Both the position numbers and the translations under genes were made by a program. 64,000 nucleotides of DNA from CAYMJA01 sp964391095 (lineage in GTDB: Bacteria; Patescibacteriota; Minisyncoccia; Minisyncoccales; GWA2-38-27): the NCBI GenBank assembly GCA_964391095.1, contig CAYMJA010000002.1, positions 23,243-87,242 of the forward strand. The letters run 5' to 3'. Every line of letters starts with the position of its first letter. Within the stretch, counting starts at the first letter, position 1. Shown one piece after another: positions 22,834 to 30,344 of the stretch. Below the pieces are notes generated by a model. The model did no database searches and was not told the DNA's origin. It worked only from the letters and a program-made list of their open reading frames with translations.

Positions 22834-24238
22834 CAGGCTACCCGGGTCTCAGATTGAATTTGAAATTGAAGTACCCGTTGAAGAATTTAATAATTTTATT
22901 GAAAGGGCTACTTTAAATTTAGGTGAAAATTTAGAAATTAAGGGGTTTAGAAAAGGAAACGTGCCAAAGGATATTGTTGAAAAAGAAATAGGCCCGGAAA
23001 AAATTTTAGTTGAAGCCGCTGATTTGGCAATTAAAGAAAATTATAAAAGAGCTGTTTTAGAAAATAAAATAGAAGTTATTTCTCAACCAGAAATTAAGAT
23101 TAAGAAAATGGCTCGGGGAAACCCACTTGTTTTTCTGGCAAAAACAGCGATTTTGCCCGAAATAAAACTGGGGAATTACAAAAAAATTGCCGTTAAAATT
23201 AAGAAAAAAGAGATTGTAGTAACAGAGAAAGAAATTGATGATGCTTTAAGATGGCTCCAGAAATCCCGGGCAAAGTTTACTTTAAAAAACAGGGCAGCCG
23301 AAAAAGGCGATTTTGTAGAGATTGAATATTGGTTACCCCAAATCAATGCTAAAAAAGAAGGGTTTTCCCAAAAAGATGCTTTTATTTTAGGAGAAGGTCG
23401 ATTTATTCCGGGCTTTGAAGAGCAGTTAGTTGGAATGAAGGCCGGAGAAGAAAAAAAAGGAGTTTCAATAACTATACCCGAAAATCAATATAGAAACCTT
23501 TTTTCAGGAAAAATGCAGGCCCCGTTAGAGATTACAAAAGCCAAAAAAAAACACAGAGAGAACAAATCTCTAACGGGACAGGGTAAAAAAGTTGTATTTA
23601 GGGTTAAAATGAATTTAATCCAAAACATAGAACTCCCTGAAATTAATAACCAATTTGCTCAAAGTTTGGGCGATTTTAAAGACCTAATAGCCCTTAAAGA
23701 AAATATTAAAAAGGGTCTTAATTTAGAAAAGGACAGAACAGAATCTCAGCGAGTAAGGAATGAGATTTTAGATAAGATAAACGAGGCGACAGATTGTGAG
23801 ATTCCTGAGATTTTAATTAAAAGAGAGCAAAATCAGATGATAGAAAACTTTAAAAAAAATGTTTCTGAAAATTTAAACCCCGTTAGAGATTCCGGGGATA
23901 GAGAAAAAACACAGAGAAATGGTATCTCTAACGGGGTAAAAATTTCATTTGAGGAATATCTAAAGAAACTTGAGAAAACTGAAAAAGAAATATTAGATTC
24001 CTTTTTACCAGAAGCCCAGAAGAAGATAAAAAACTTTTTCATTTTGAGAGAAATCGGAGAACGAGAGCAAATTGAAGTTTCAGAAACAGAAATCAGAGAA
24101 GAGGTGAATAAGATATTAGAGCAATACCCTAGTGTTAAAGGGGCTCAAAAAGAACTTGACCCCGAAAGATTAAAGGAGTATACTAAAGAAGTTATTAAAA
24201 ACGAAAAGATATTCCAACTACTTGAAGATTTAGCATGA
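22817..24238 (+). CDS. tig: Trigger factor
   Basis: Ribosome-associated chaperone / prolyl isomerase. 473 aa. N-terminal ribosome-binding domain with the signature GFRKGNVPKDIVEKEIG (about residues 43-59), a central PPIase-like FKBP region (DFVEIEYWLP...GFEEQLVGMKAGEEKK), and a C-terminal helical chaperone domain. Two palindromic elements are inserted in frame: residues about 234-254 (23520-23578) and about 353-374 (23877-23937), the second within the C-terminal domain. Stop is TGA, supporting the standard code. Overlaps ppa by 17 bp. Confidence 0.95.
   Translation: MEVKINRLPGSQIEFEIEVPVEEFNNFIERATLNLGENLEIKGFRKGNVPKDIVEKEIGPEKILVEAADLAIKENYKRAVLENKIEVISQPEIKIKKMARGNPLVFLAKTAILPEIKLGNYKKIAVKIKKKEIVVTEKEIDDALRWLQKSRAKFTLKNRAAEKGDFVEIEYWLPQINAKKEGFSQKDAFILGEGRFIPGFEEQLVGMKAGEEKKGVSITIPENQYRNLFSGKMQAPLEITKAKKKHRENKSLTGQGKKVVFRVKMNLIQNIELPEINNQFAQSLGDFKDLIALKENIKKGLNLEKDRTESQRVRNEILDKINEATDCEIPEILIKREQNQMIENFKKNVSENLNPVRDSGDREKTQRNGISNGVKISFEEYLKKLEKTEKEILDSFLPEAQKKIKNFFILREIGEREQIEVSETEIREEVNKILEQYPSVKGAQKELDPERLKEYTKEVIKNEKIFQLLEDLA
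23520..23578. repeat. Palindromic element family A, copy 4 (inside tig)
   Basis: Ends CCCCGTTAGAGAT (23520-23532) and ATCTCTAACGGGA (23566-23578); 59 bp. It is translated as PLEITKAKKKHRENKSLTG, the same frame as the nusA copy. Confidence 0.9.
23877..23937. repeat. Palindromic element family A, copy 5 (inside tig)
   Basis: Ends ACCCCGTTAGAGAT (23877-23890) and ATCTCTAACGGGGT (23924-23937), 61 bp. Translated as NPVRDSGDREKTQRNGISNG, same frame as the rsmA and yifB copies. Two copies in one gene are 300 bp apart. Confidence 0.92.
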
Positions 24239-24355
24239 CACTAATACGCGAATTGGCACGAATGTCACGAATAAATGTAAATAGCCTTACGAATAGGCCA
24301 CACGAATAAATTATTAGTGTCATTCGTGTTTCATTAGTGTATTGGTGTCGAGTTT
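24239..24355. repeat. Imperfect inverted-repeat spacer between tig and clpP
   Basis: The left half reads ACTAATACGCGAATTGGCACGAA (broken here: ACTAATACGCG then AATTGGCACGAATGTCACG) and the right half is its approximate complement (ATTAGTGTCATTCGTG, CATTAGTGTATTGGTGTCG). Similar ATTCGTGT motifs recur at 25255-25290 before rny. Confidence 0.5.
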
Positions 24356-24955
24356 ATGAACTTAGTTCCAACGGTTTTAGAAAAAACAAAATATGGAGAG
24401 AGAGCATATGATATTTATTCTCGGCTTCTGAAAGAAAGAATTATTTTTTTAGCCGGGCCTATCAACGATACTTTGGCTAATTTAGTTATTGCTCAGATGT
24501 TATTCTTGGCTAGTAAAGACCCCAAAAAAGATATCCAACTTTACATTAATTCCCCCGGTGGCTCGGTAACTGCAGGCTTGGCAATTTACGATACAATGCA
24601 ATACGTTAAATGTCCTATTGCTACTATTTGTTTCGGTTTAGCCGGCTCAATGGGAGCTGTTTTGCTTGCTGCCGGGAAGAAAGGGCAACGTTTTGCTCTG
24701 CCAAATACGGAAATTTTACTTCACCAAGTAGCCGGAGGCGCTACTGGAGCGGCAGTTGAAATAGAAATTACTGCTAAACAAATTGTCAAAATGAAGAACA
24801 AGTTAAATAAAATTTTAGCTAAACATACTAGAAAACCCTTAGAAAAAGTAGAAAAAGATACTGATAGAGATTTTTATTTATCGGCAGAAGAAGCAAAGGA
24901 ATATGGAATTGTTGATGAGGTTATAAGAACCTCTCGCTTCGCTCGAGAACCTTGA
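24356..24955 (+). CDS. clpP: ATP-dependent Clp protease proteolytic subunit
   Basis: 199 aa. Serine peptidase that forms the two-ring chamber fed by Clp ATPases. Catalytic triad visible: Ser in GLAGSMGA (family GxASMGA), His in LHQVAGG and Asp in [26 protein letters not shown] is the usual strand. The C-terminus departs from the family: after EYGIVDEVI the last residues RTSRFAREP are encoded by the first unit of a 63-bp repeat that begins at 24925 and also supplies the TGA stop. Confidence 0.96.
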   Translation: MNLVPTVLEKTKYGERAYDIYSRLLKERIIFLAGPINDTLANLVIAQMLFLASKDPKKDIQLYINSPGGSVTAGLAIYDTMQYVKCPIATICFGLAGSMGAVLLAAGKKGQRFALPNTEILLHQVAGGATGAAVEIEITAKQIVKMKNKLNKILAKHTRKPLEKVEKDTDRDFYLSAEEAKEYGIVDEVIRTSRFAREP

Positions 24956-25050
24956 TTCGCTAAGGTATAATCAAATATTCTTGAAATAAGAACCTCTCGC
25001 TTCGCTCAAGAACCTTGATTCGCTATTGTATAATCATATATTCTTGAATT
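24925..25050. repeat. Two tandem 63-bp repeats at the 3' end of clpP (family D)
   Basis: Units 24925-24987 and 24988-25050, each AAGAACCTCTCGCTTCGCTC..., CTTGATTCGCTA, and ending TATTCTTGAA. The same family occurs in reverse orientation at 62816-62880 and in tandem at 63821-64000. Unit 1 encodes the last residues of ClpP. Confidence 0.9.
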
Positions 25051-25100
25051 AAAAAGCAAAAAACAAATAGGTTAAGAAAAGAAAAATTAGGATAATTTTT

Positions 25101-25128
25101 TCCGTCTTCCAAAGGGGCGGTTTTTTTT
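25101..25128 (+). terminator. Probable terminator after clpP
   Basis: CCGTC pairs with GGCGG (one G-U) over a 10-nt loop, followed by eight Ts. Confidence 0.6.
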
Positions 25129-25155
25129 GACATTATTTGGTAACTTTGCTACGAT
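25127..25155 (+). promoter_or_regulatory. Promoter of rny
   Basis: TTGACA (25127-25132), 17-bp spacer, TACGAT (25150-25155). The long leader of about 155 nt runs to the ATG at 25319. Confidence 0.7.
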
Positions 25156-25318
25156 TAAGGCAGAAAAATTAATTTGGAATTTTGGTCCTATTTAAAATAG
25201 CACAAAACAACACGAAACAGAACACAAAACAATGTCAAAGTTATTCGTTAAGGTAGATTCGTGTTCAGGTTCGTGTAGATTCGTGTATTAATGAATAACA
25301 AAATTCTTATTCTAAAAT

Positions 25319-26848
25319 ATGAATCAATTTACCCTACTTTTAGCAGGTATCTTTGTTTTAGGGATGGGGTCGGTTTTAGGTTATTATGCTCGTCAATCAA
25401 TTGCCAGGAGAAGAGCAGATACCATAGAAACGCTTCTTCAGAAAAGAATTATTCAGACAAAGAAAGATGTTGAAGAAATAAAATCAAAAGCCGAAAAGGA
25501 GGCAACTCAGGTTTTTGATAAAGCCAAAAAGGATACAGAGGTTCAGCGGCGAGAACTCTTTAATGCAGAGCGATTGCTATTTCAAAGAGAGAATATTGTA
25601 GGAAGAAAGGCTTCAGGTTTAGAAAGAAAAGAAAAAGAATTACGTCAGAGAGTTGAGAAATTTAAAGAGGTAAAAGCGGCTTTAGAAGGTTTGAGACAAG
25701 AAGCTCTAAAGAATTTAGAAAGAGTTTCCAAACTTTCCAGAGAAGAGGCGAAAAAAGAGTTATTGGAAAATTTTGAGAGAGAATATCAGATAGAAATTTT
25801 AGAGAAAATGAGAAAATTAAAGACGGAAGGTATTGAAAGATACGAAAAGAAAGCAAAAGAGATGTTAGCCTTAGCTATCCAAAAATATGCTCTTTCCCAA
25901 GCCCAAGAGATAACTACGACAACGGTCAGTCTTCCCTCGGATGAAATCAAAGGGAGGATTATTGGAAAAGAAGGGAGAAATATTAAGACATTGGAGAAAT
26001 TGACTGGAGTAGAAATAATAGTGGACGAAACCCCTGAGATGGTGCTTATTTCTGGCTTTAACCCCATCCGAAGGCAAATTGCTAAAAATGCTTTAGAAAA
26101 ATTAGTCCAAGACGGTAGAATTCAACCGGCCAGAATTGAGGAAATGGTCAAGAGAGCAGAGTCAGAAATAGCCTCTCAAATAAAAGAAGCAGGGGAAAAA
26201 GCAGTCAGTGAAACCGGAATAATTGACCTGGATCCTAAAATAGTTCAACTTTTAGGAAGATTGCGTTTCAGAACCAGTTACGGCCAGAATGTTTTACTTC
26301 ATTCGATAGAAGTTTCTTATTTAGCCGAAGCCCTTGCTTCAGAATTAGGAGCAGATTCAAAAATAGCTCAAAAAGCAGGATTATTACATGATATTGGTAA
26401 AGCGGTCGACCATCAGATTCAGGGTTCTCATACCAAAATTGGGATGAGAATCTTAGAAAAGTTTGGAGTAGAAAAAGAGGTCATTGACGCTATGAAATCT
26501 CACCATGAAGAATATCCTTATGAGACCCTTGAGGCAGTTATAGTTCAAGTAGCTGACCAAATCTCTGGAGCAAGGCCCGGGGCAAGAAAAGATACTCTTG
26601 AAAATTATCTTAAGCGGTTAGAAGAACTTGAAAATATTGCTTTATCCTTCCCCGGAGTTAAGAAGGCATATGCTATCCAGGCCGGCAGAGAAATTCGCGT
26701 TTTTGTAAAACCAGAAGAAATTGATGATTTGGCCGCAAGAAAAATAGCCCGAGAGATAGCTAACAAAATTCAGGAGGAATTAAAATATCCTGGCGAAGTA
26801 AAAGTGAGTGTAATCAGGGAAAACAGAGTAGTGGAATATGCCCGATAA
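25319..26848 (+). CDS. rny: Ribonuclease Y
   Basis: Membrane-anchored endoribonuclease that starts mRNA decay. 509 aa, usual length. N-terminal membrane helix (about residues 4-22), long coiled coil (about 30-195), KH domain (IKGRIIGKEGRNIKTLEKLTGVEIIVDETPE, about 208-238), HD domain (LLHDIGKAVDHQI, HHEEYP, ADQISGARPG). With PNPase (pnp) in the same window the core decay machinery is present. Confidence 0.97.
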   Translation: MNQFTLLLAGIFVLGMGSVLGYYARQSIARRRADTIETLLQKRIIQTKKDVEEIKSKAEKEATQVFDKAKKDTEVQRRELFNAERLLFQRENIVGRKASGLERKEKELRQRVEKFKEVKAALEGLRQEALKNLERVSKLSREEAKKELLENFEREYQIEILEKMRKLKTEGIERYEKKAKEMLALAIQKYALSQAQEITTTTVSLPSDEIKGRIIGKEGRNIKTLEKLTGVEIIVDETPEMVLISGFNPIRRQIAKNALEKLVQDGRIQPARIEEMVKRAESEIASQIKEAGEKAVSETGIIDLDPKIVQLLGRLRFRTSYGQNVLLHSIEVSYLAEALASELGADSKIAQKAGLLHDIGKAVDHQIQGSHTKIGMRILEKFGVEKEVIDAMKSHHEEYPYETLEAVIVQVADQISGARPGARKDTLENYLKRLEELENIALSFPGVKKAYAIQAGREIRVFVKPEEIDDLAARKIAREIANKIQEELKYPGEVKVSVIRENRVVEYAR

Positions 26849-26863
26849 ATTAAGTATAAAGTA

Positions 26864-26902
26864 TTACACAAAATCCGCTCCTTTCGAGCGGATTTTGTGT
26901 AA
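26864..26902. terminator. Strong hairpin terminator after rny
   Basis: TTACACAAAATCCGCTC (26864-26880), loop CTTTC, GAGCGGATTTTGTGTAA (26886-26902): 17 perfect pairs. Confidence 0.75.
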
Positions 26903-26976
26903 TAAGAAGTGTAGAAGTTTGAACTTTACGTCTCTACGTCTCTATATTGCTCCGTATTATCTTCCATCTTATTTTT

Positions 26977-27321
26977 TTAGTTTTTGTAAATCACTTTATA
27001 CCATTCTTTGTCGGTATAAACATCATGGAAAATGAGACCGCCTAAAAGGCCTAAGCAGATAACTGGTAAGGTAAAAAGAAGATTTATAAGATAGATGAAA
27101 AGAATCATCAGGCTGCCTAATATCCAGTGATGCAAATGGATTTTCCACTTTCCTAAATTAAAGATTATTAATCCTATCTTATTTGTCTCTACAAGTTTTT
27201 TTTGGAAGAAGTTTGTCGCGAGGTACCCAAAAATTATCCCAACAGTAAATAAAGCTGAGATATAAGATGAAATTAATAAAGTTGCTCCGGGCAAAATGAA
27301 TTTTTTGATTTTTTTAGACAT
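26977..27321 (-). CDS. Small membrane protein with HxHHW motif, unknown function
   Basis: 114 aa from the ATG at 27321 (MSKKIKKFILPG...). A longer frame would run through two tRNA genes, so the upstream start is rejected. Three to four membrane segments, with KIHLHHWILG between the second and third and FHDVYTDKEWYKV at the C-terminus, both with charged or His residues that could bind metal. I do not recognise a named family. It follows tRNA-Gly by 7 bp on the same strand, and may be part of its transcript. Confidence 0.65.
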   Translation of the reverse strand: MSKKIKKFILPGATLLISSYISALFTVGIIFGYLATNFFQKKLVETNKIGLIIFNLGKWKIHLHHWILGSLMILFIYLINLLFTLPVICLGLLGGLIFHDVYTDKEWYKVIYKN

Positions 27322-27328
27322 ATTTTTG

Positions 27329-27400
27329 AGCGGGTGAAGGGAATCGAACCCTCGTTTCAACTTTGGAAAAGTTGCATAATAGCCACTATACGACACCCGC
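27329..27400 (-). tRNA. tRNA-Gly (anticodon UCC)
   Basis: Minus strand: acceptor GCGGGTG with CACCCGC, anticodon stem CAACT/AGTTG, loop TTTCCAA (anticodon TCC), T-arm GAGGG-TTCGATT-CCCTT. No CCA encoded. Confidence 0.94.
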
Positions 27401-27407
27401 ATTTTGG

Positions 27408-27480
27408 TCGGGGTGCCCGGACTCGGACCGGGAATCACTCGCTCCCAAAGCGAGAATGTTAACCATTACACCACACCCCG
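27408..27480 (-). tRNA. tRNA-Pro (anticodon UGG)
   Basis: Minus strand: acceptor CGGGGTG with CACCCCG, anticodon stem CTCGC/GCGAG, loop TTTGGGA (anticodon TGG), T-arm CCCGG-TCCGAGT-CCGGG. Seven bp separate it from tRNA-Gly. No CCA encoded. Confidence 0.94.
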
Positions 27481-27599
27481 TTATATAAACTAAGCTTGAG
27501 CTGTCCTTATGCTGTGGTTCGCACCTTAAATATATCAAAATATTTTCTTGTAGTCAATCTTTGTTAATTTTTATTACAGTATATGCTACAATATAATTA

Positions 27600-28547
27600 A
27601 TGTTTCAAAAAATTTTCAGACAATTAAATATTCCTGCTCAATGTCGGGGCTACGGACTTTCGCTCTGGCAATGTCCTCAGTTTCTTTTCTTGGTAATGGG
27701 AATAATTATTATTATAGCTTCGCTTATTTTCTATTTAATTGGAACTTATTATGTAGTTGATCCTGAAATAGTGGCTTTGGCTGTTCTTGTTGTTGCTACT
27801 ATTTTATTTATAATTTCTTTTATTATTATCCGCAGTTTTGAGAGACTGGCTGAGGCCTCTCGGATGAAGTCGGAATTTGTTGATATAGTTTCTCATCAAA
27901 TGAGGGCTCCTTTAACTAATTTAAAATGGGTATTTGAATTTTTGACACCAGGAAAAACGACGGAAATAACTTCAGAAAAAAGAGAAGAATATTTTAACAG
28001 CGCAAAAGAAAATATAGAACGGATGGTAGAACTAATTGATGATTTATTAATTGTTTCTAAAATAGAACAAGGAGAATTCCCTTTAAGAAGAAAAGAAATT
28101 TTCTTAGAAAAACTAATAACAGGTTTGGTTTCACGATTTAAGTTTTTTGCTGAGGCGTCAAACATTGAATTAAAATTTTATCCTCCCAAAAACTTACCTA
28201 AAATCTTTGTCGATCCGTCTCATATAAAATTAGTAATAGAAAATCTTATAGATAATGCTATTCGTTATACTAAAAGCAGAGGGAAGGTGGAAATTCGTCT
28301 TCAAAAGAAGGGGAAGAATCTATTTTTTCAGATACAAGATACAGGTGCTGGTATCCCGGAGAGAGACCAAAAATATATCTTTCAGAAGTTTTTCAGGGCA
28401 GAGAATATTTTAAAAGAACAGACGCGGGGAAGTGGTTTAGGGTTGTATATTGCTAAATCAATTATTGAAAAATTAGGAGGAAAAATTTGGTTTGACTCTG
28501 AAGAAGGACAAGGAACAACCTTTTATTTTACTTTACCAATTAAATAA
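27600..28547 (+). CDS. Sensor histidine kinase
   Basis: 315 aa. Two membrane helices (about residues 28-52 and 58-82), no extracellular sensor domain of size. HisKA phosphoacceptor MKSEFVDIVSHQMRAPLTN (His near residue 100), then HATPase motifs: N box IENLIDNAIRYT, G1 DTGAGIPE, F box FQKFFRAE, G2 GSGLGLYIAKSII. No response regulator is adjacent, so it is an orphan here. A -10-like TATAAT (27592-27597) sits only 2 nt before the ATG at 27600. Confidence 0.93.
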   Translation: MFQKIFRQLNIPAQCRGYGLSLWQCPQFLFLVMGIIIIIASLIFYLIGTYYVVDPEIVALAVLVVATILFIISFIIIRSFERLAEASRMKSEFVDIVSHQMRAPLTNLKWVFEFLTPGKTTEITSEKREEYFNSAKENIERMVELIDDLLIVSKIEQGEFPLRRKEIFLEKLITGLVSRFKFFAEASNIELKFYPPKNLPKIFVDPSHIKLVIENLIDNAIRYTKSRGKVEIRLQKKGKNLFFQIQDTGAGIPERDQKYIFQKFFRAENILKEQTRGSGLGLYIAKSIIEKLGGKIWFDSEEGQGTTFYFTLPIK

Positions 28548-28603
28548 ATAACTTTTTAAGAATTGACTAAATAATCAATTTTGGGTATAATAAATTATTA
28601 AAT

Positions 28604-28677
28604 GCCCTCGTAGCTTAATTGGATAAAGCAGGACTCTTCTAAAGTCAAGAGTGGAGGTCCGAGTCCTCCCGAGGGCA
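28604..28677 (+). tRNA. tRNA-Arg (anticodon UCU)
   Basis: Acceptor GCCCTCG with CGAGGGC, D-arm GCTT...AAGC, anticodon stem GGACT/AGTCA, loop CTTCTAA (anticodon TCT). T-arm GAGG-TCCGAGT-CCTC. No CCA encoded. Confidence 0.94.
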
Positions 28678-28680
28678 CAT

Positions 28681-28753
28681 GGTGGCTATGGTGTAGCGGT
28701 AACACTGCTCTTTGTGGAAGAGCCGTCGCCGGTTCAAATCCGACTAGCCACCC
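28681..28753 (+). tRNA. tRNA-His (anticodon GUG), no encoded G-1
   Basis: Acceptor GGTGGCT with AGCCACC, anticodon stem GCTCT/AGAGC, loop TTGTGGA (anticodon GTG). The discriminator is C (28753) as expected, but the base at -1 (28680) is T, not the G-1 that bacterial tRNA-His normally encodes. Confidence 0.92.
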
Positions 28754-28767
28754 AAAAATTATTTTTA

Positions 28768-28801
28768 AACAAAACAGCCGTTGGAAAACGGCTGTTTTGT
28801 T
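28768..28801. terminator. Hairpin terminator, tRNA-His / htrA convergence
   Basis: AACAAAACAGCCGTT (28768-28782), loop GGAA, AACGGCTGTTTTGTT (28787-28801): 15 perfect pairs with A- and T-rich flanks for both strands. Shares its CCGTT-GGAA-AACGG core with the nusA leader hairpin. Confidence 0.85.
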
Positions 28802-28817
28802 AAAGTTTCAATTAAAC

Positions 28818-29846
28818 TTACTTTTTCTCTTCAAGTTTAGCTTTTAGGGTCATTTTTTTTCCTTCTCTTAAAATTTTCAACTCAATTTCCTCCCCGATTT
28901 TAGATTTTTGCAAGATATTTGATAGAGGATTTTCAGAAGTAATTTTTTTCCCTCCTGCTTCCAAAATTATATCAAATTCTTTAAGTCCGGCTTTGTCGGC
29001 AGCTGAGCCCCTGACCACTGGCGGTTCCCCTAAGGTCTCTCTAACTATCAAAGAGCCGTAGTTTACCGGTAATTTATTTTTTTCAGCTATTTCTTTTGTC
29101 AAGAGAATATATTTTACTCCCAAAAATGGACATTTTATTTTTCCATATTTTCTAACTTCCTCCAAATCCTTTTTAACGTAATTAATTGGAATAGCAAAGC
29201 CAATATTTTGGGCTCCCATTACCATAGCAGTATTAACACCAATGACCTTTCCTTCCATATTGACTAAAGGGCCCCCGGAATTCCCTGGGTTAATAGCAGC
29301 ATCAGTTTGAATAAGACCTCTTAATCTCTCTGCCTGACTGGTTAGTTGATTAGTCGCTTGAATATACCGCGACAATCCAGAAATAATTCCAGCGCTTAGA
29401 GTATCATGGAATTCCCCTAAAGCATTTCCAATAGCAACTACTTCTTGGCCCAATTCAATCTTAGCTGAATCACCCAACTCTATATAGGGAAGTTTTTTGT
29501 CTTTTATTTTTAAAATGGCTATATCGTTAATAGGGTCGCGAGCAAGAACTTTGGCCAGATATTTTTTCTTAGGTTCTAAAATGACAGTGTAATCGGCCTT
29601 AGTATCGGTCACTACATGTCCTGAAGTTATGACATAACCCTCAGGAGAAGCAATAAAACCCGATCCTCCTCCTATTTTTGTTGATTCTTTTTTTCCTTGT
29701 TTAAATTTTGGCAATATAAATTTTCCTCCCCCAAAAGGCATTAGATAAAAACCTTCTATTTTGGGAAGGTCTTTAGTAATAACAATGGTTATTACGGCTG
29801 GACAGGCCCTTTTTGCAATTTCAACAATCGGCGACTTGTTTGTCAT
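28818..29846 (-). CDS. htrA: HtrA/DegP-like serine protease with PDZ domain
   Basis: 342 aa. Trypsin-like domain with the catalytic triad visible: SGHVVT (His), NDIAILK (Asp) and GNSGGPL (Ser). One PDZ domain follows (PVVRGSAADKAGLKEFDIILEAGG...). Protein quality control. The N-terminus (MTNKSPIVEIAKRACPAV) has no signal peptide or membrane helix, unlike most HtrA proteins; a start further upstream would overlap the promoter region and tRNA-Arg spacer. Cytoplasmic location is therefore possible. Confidence 0.92.
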   Translation of the reverse strand: MTNKSPIVEIAKRACPAVITIVITKDLPKIEGFYLMPFGGGKFILPKFKQGKKESTKIGGGSGFIASPEGYVITSGHVVTDTKADYTVILEPKKKYLAKVLARDPINDIAILKIKDKKLPYIELGDSAKIELGQEVVAIGNALGEFHDTLSAGIISGLSRYIQATNQLTSQAERLRGLIQTDAAINPGNSGGPLVNMEGKVIGVNTAMVMGAQNIGFAIPINYVKKDLEEVRKYGKIKCPFLGVKYILLTKEIAEKNKLPVNYGSLIVRETLGEPPVVRGSAADKAGLKEFDIILEAGGKKITSENPLSNILQKSKIGEEIELKILREGKKMTLKAKLEEKK

Positions 29847-29918
29847 ATATAATATATTTTACCATGGAAAATCTTGTCAACAAGTGGAAAACCTGATAAA
29901 ATAAATTTGTTTATATTC

Positions 29919-29990
29919 GCCCTTGTAGTTCAATGGATAGAACGGTTCTCTCCTAAAGAATAGATGCAGGTCCGACTCCTGCCAAGGGCA
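29919..29990 (+). tRNA. tRNA-Arg (anticodon CCU)
   Basis: Acceptor GCCCTTG with CAAGGGC, D-arm GTTC...GAAC, loop CTCCTAA (anticodon CCT), T-arm CAGG-TCCGACT-CCTG. No CCA encoded. The third Arg isoacceptor in this window. Confidence 0.92.
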
Positions 29991-29996
29991 CAAGTA

Positions 29997-30022
29997 TTGA
30001 CAAACATTTTTGCTAATATAAT
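29997..30022 (+). promoter_or_regulatory. Promoter of structured RNA
   Basis: TTGACA (29997-30002) and a TATAAT (30017-30022; also TAATAT 30019-30024 with a 16-bp spacer). Transcription should start at or near TGAGGGGG (30031). Confidence 0.75.
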
Positions 30023-30030
30023 ATAAAAAA

Positions 30031-30189
30031 TGAGGGGGTGAGGGATAAAATATTCCCAAAGGACTGCGGGATTTAATAAAGGAGGTTTTATGGATATCCC
30101 TAGTTAAGTCCAACTTAGCTTTGAAGAGCGAACCGAGTTCGTTAAATCCCTATCCCCCTCACTAAAAACCCTGCCTCGGCAGGGTTTTT
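30031..30189 (+). ncRNA. Unassigned structured non-coding RNA
   Basis: About 159 nt between a consensus promoter and a perfect terminator, with no credible ORF. Long-range pairing: TGAGGGGG (30031-30038) with CCCCCTCA (30154-30161), extended by GGGAT/ATCCC pairs. Inside are an arm GGACT...AGTCC holding GGGAT/ATCCC and AATAAA/TTTTAT, and a small hairpin CGAAC-CGA-GTTCG. The last stem is AAAAACCCTGCC (30164-30175) with GGCAGGGTTTTT (30178-30189). I checked against remembered 5S, SRP, tmRNA, RNase P and 6S features and saw no match of signature; 6S-like function is possible because the shape is an extended hairpin with a bubble. Confidence 0.7.
30164..30189 (+). terminator. Terminator of structured RNA
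   Basis: AAAAACCCTGCC and GGCAGGGTTTTT form a perfect 12-bp stem (inner pairs may open for the loop) with a T-run. Confidence 0.85.
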
Positions 30190-30228
30190 AGTTTCCTCGT
30201 ACCACTTTCCAAGCGATGCGAGTTTTAG

Positions 30229-30320
30229 TATAATATAAGTAAACCTTTTCATCTTATGTCCAAGGTGAAAAGTAGGGACAAAAAGGCCGAAAATAGATAA
30301 GTTGGACATCGCATGTCCAA
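30229..30320 (+). promoter_or_regulatory. Promoter and ATGTCCAA repeat leader of the EF-like gene
   Basis: TTTCCA-17 bp-TATAAT (-10 at 30229-30234). Its leader contains ATGTCCAA at 30256-30263 and a palindrome TTGGACAT-CGC-ATGTCCAA at 30302-30320. Repeated half-sites suggest a binding site or an RNA hairpin. Confidence 0.55.
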
Positions 30321-30344
30321 TAACACAATAACACATTAAAAAGT

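Larger units (their letters stand above)
24956..25318. other. 363-bp spacer clpP-rny
   Basis: No gene seen. It holds the repeats to 25050, a weak terminator (CCGTC/GGCGG stem, T-run, 25101-25128), the rny promoter (25127-25155) and a stretch with repeated ATTCGTGT motifs (25250-25290). Confidence 0.7.

Noticed and set aside
27322..27438. Longer start for the HxHHW membrane protein
   Set aside because: It would run through tRNA-Gly and tRNA-Pro genes.
30031..30189. 5S rRNA, SRP RNA, tmRNA or RNase P RNA
   Set aside because: No family signature motifs were seen (no GGAAG..AGCAG SRP core, no 5S loop pattern, no tRNA-like ends, and the length is too short for RNase P or tmRNA).
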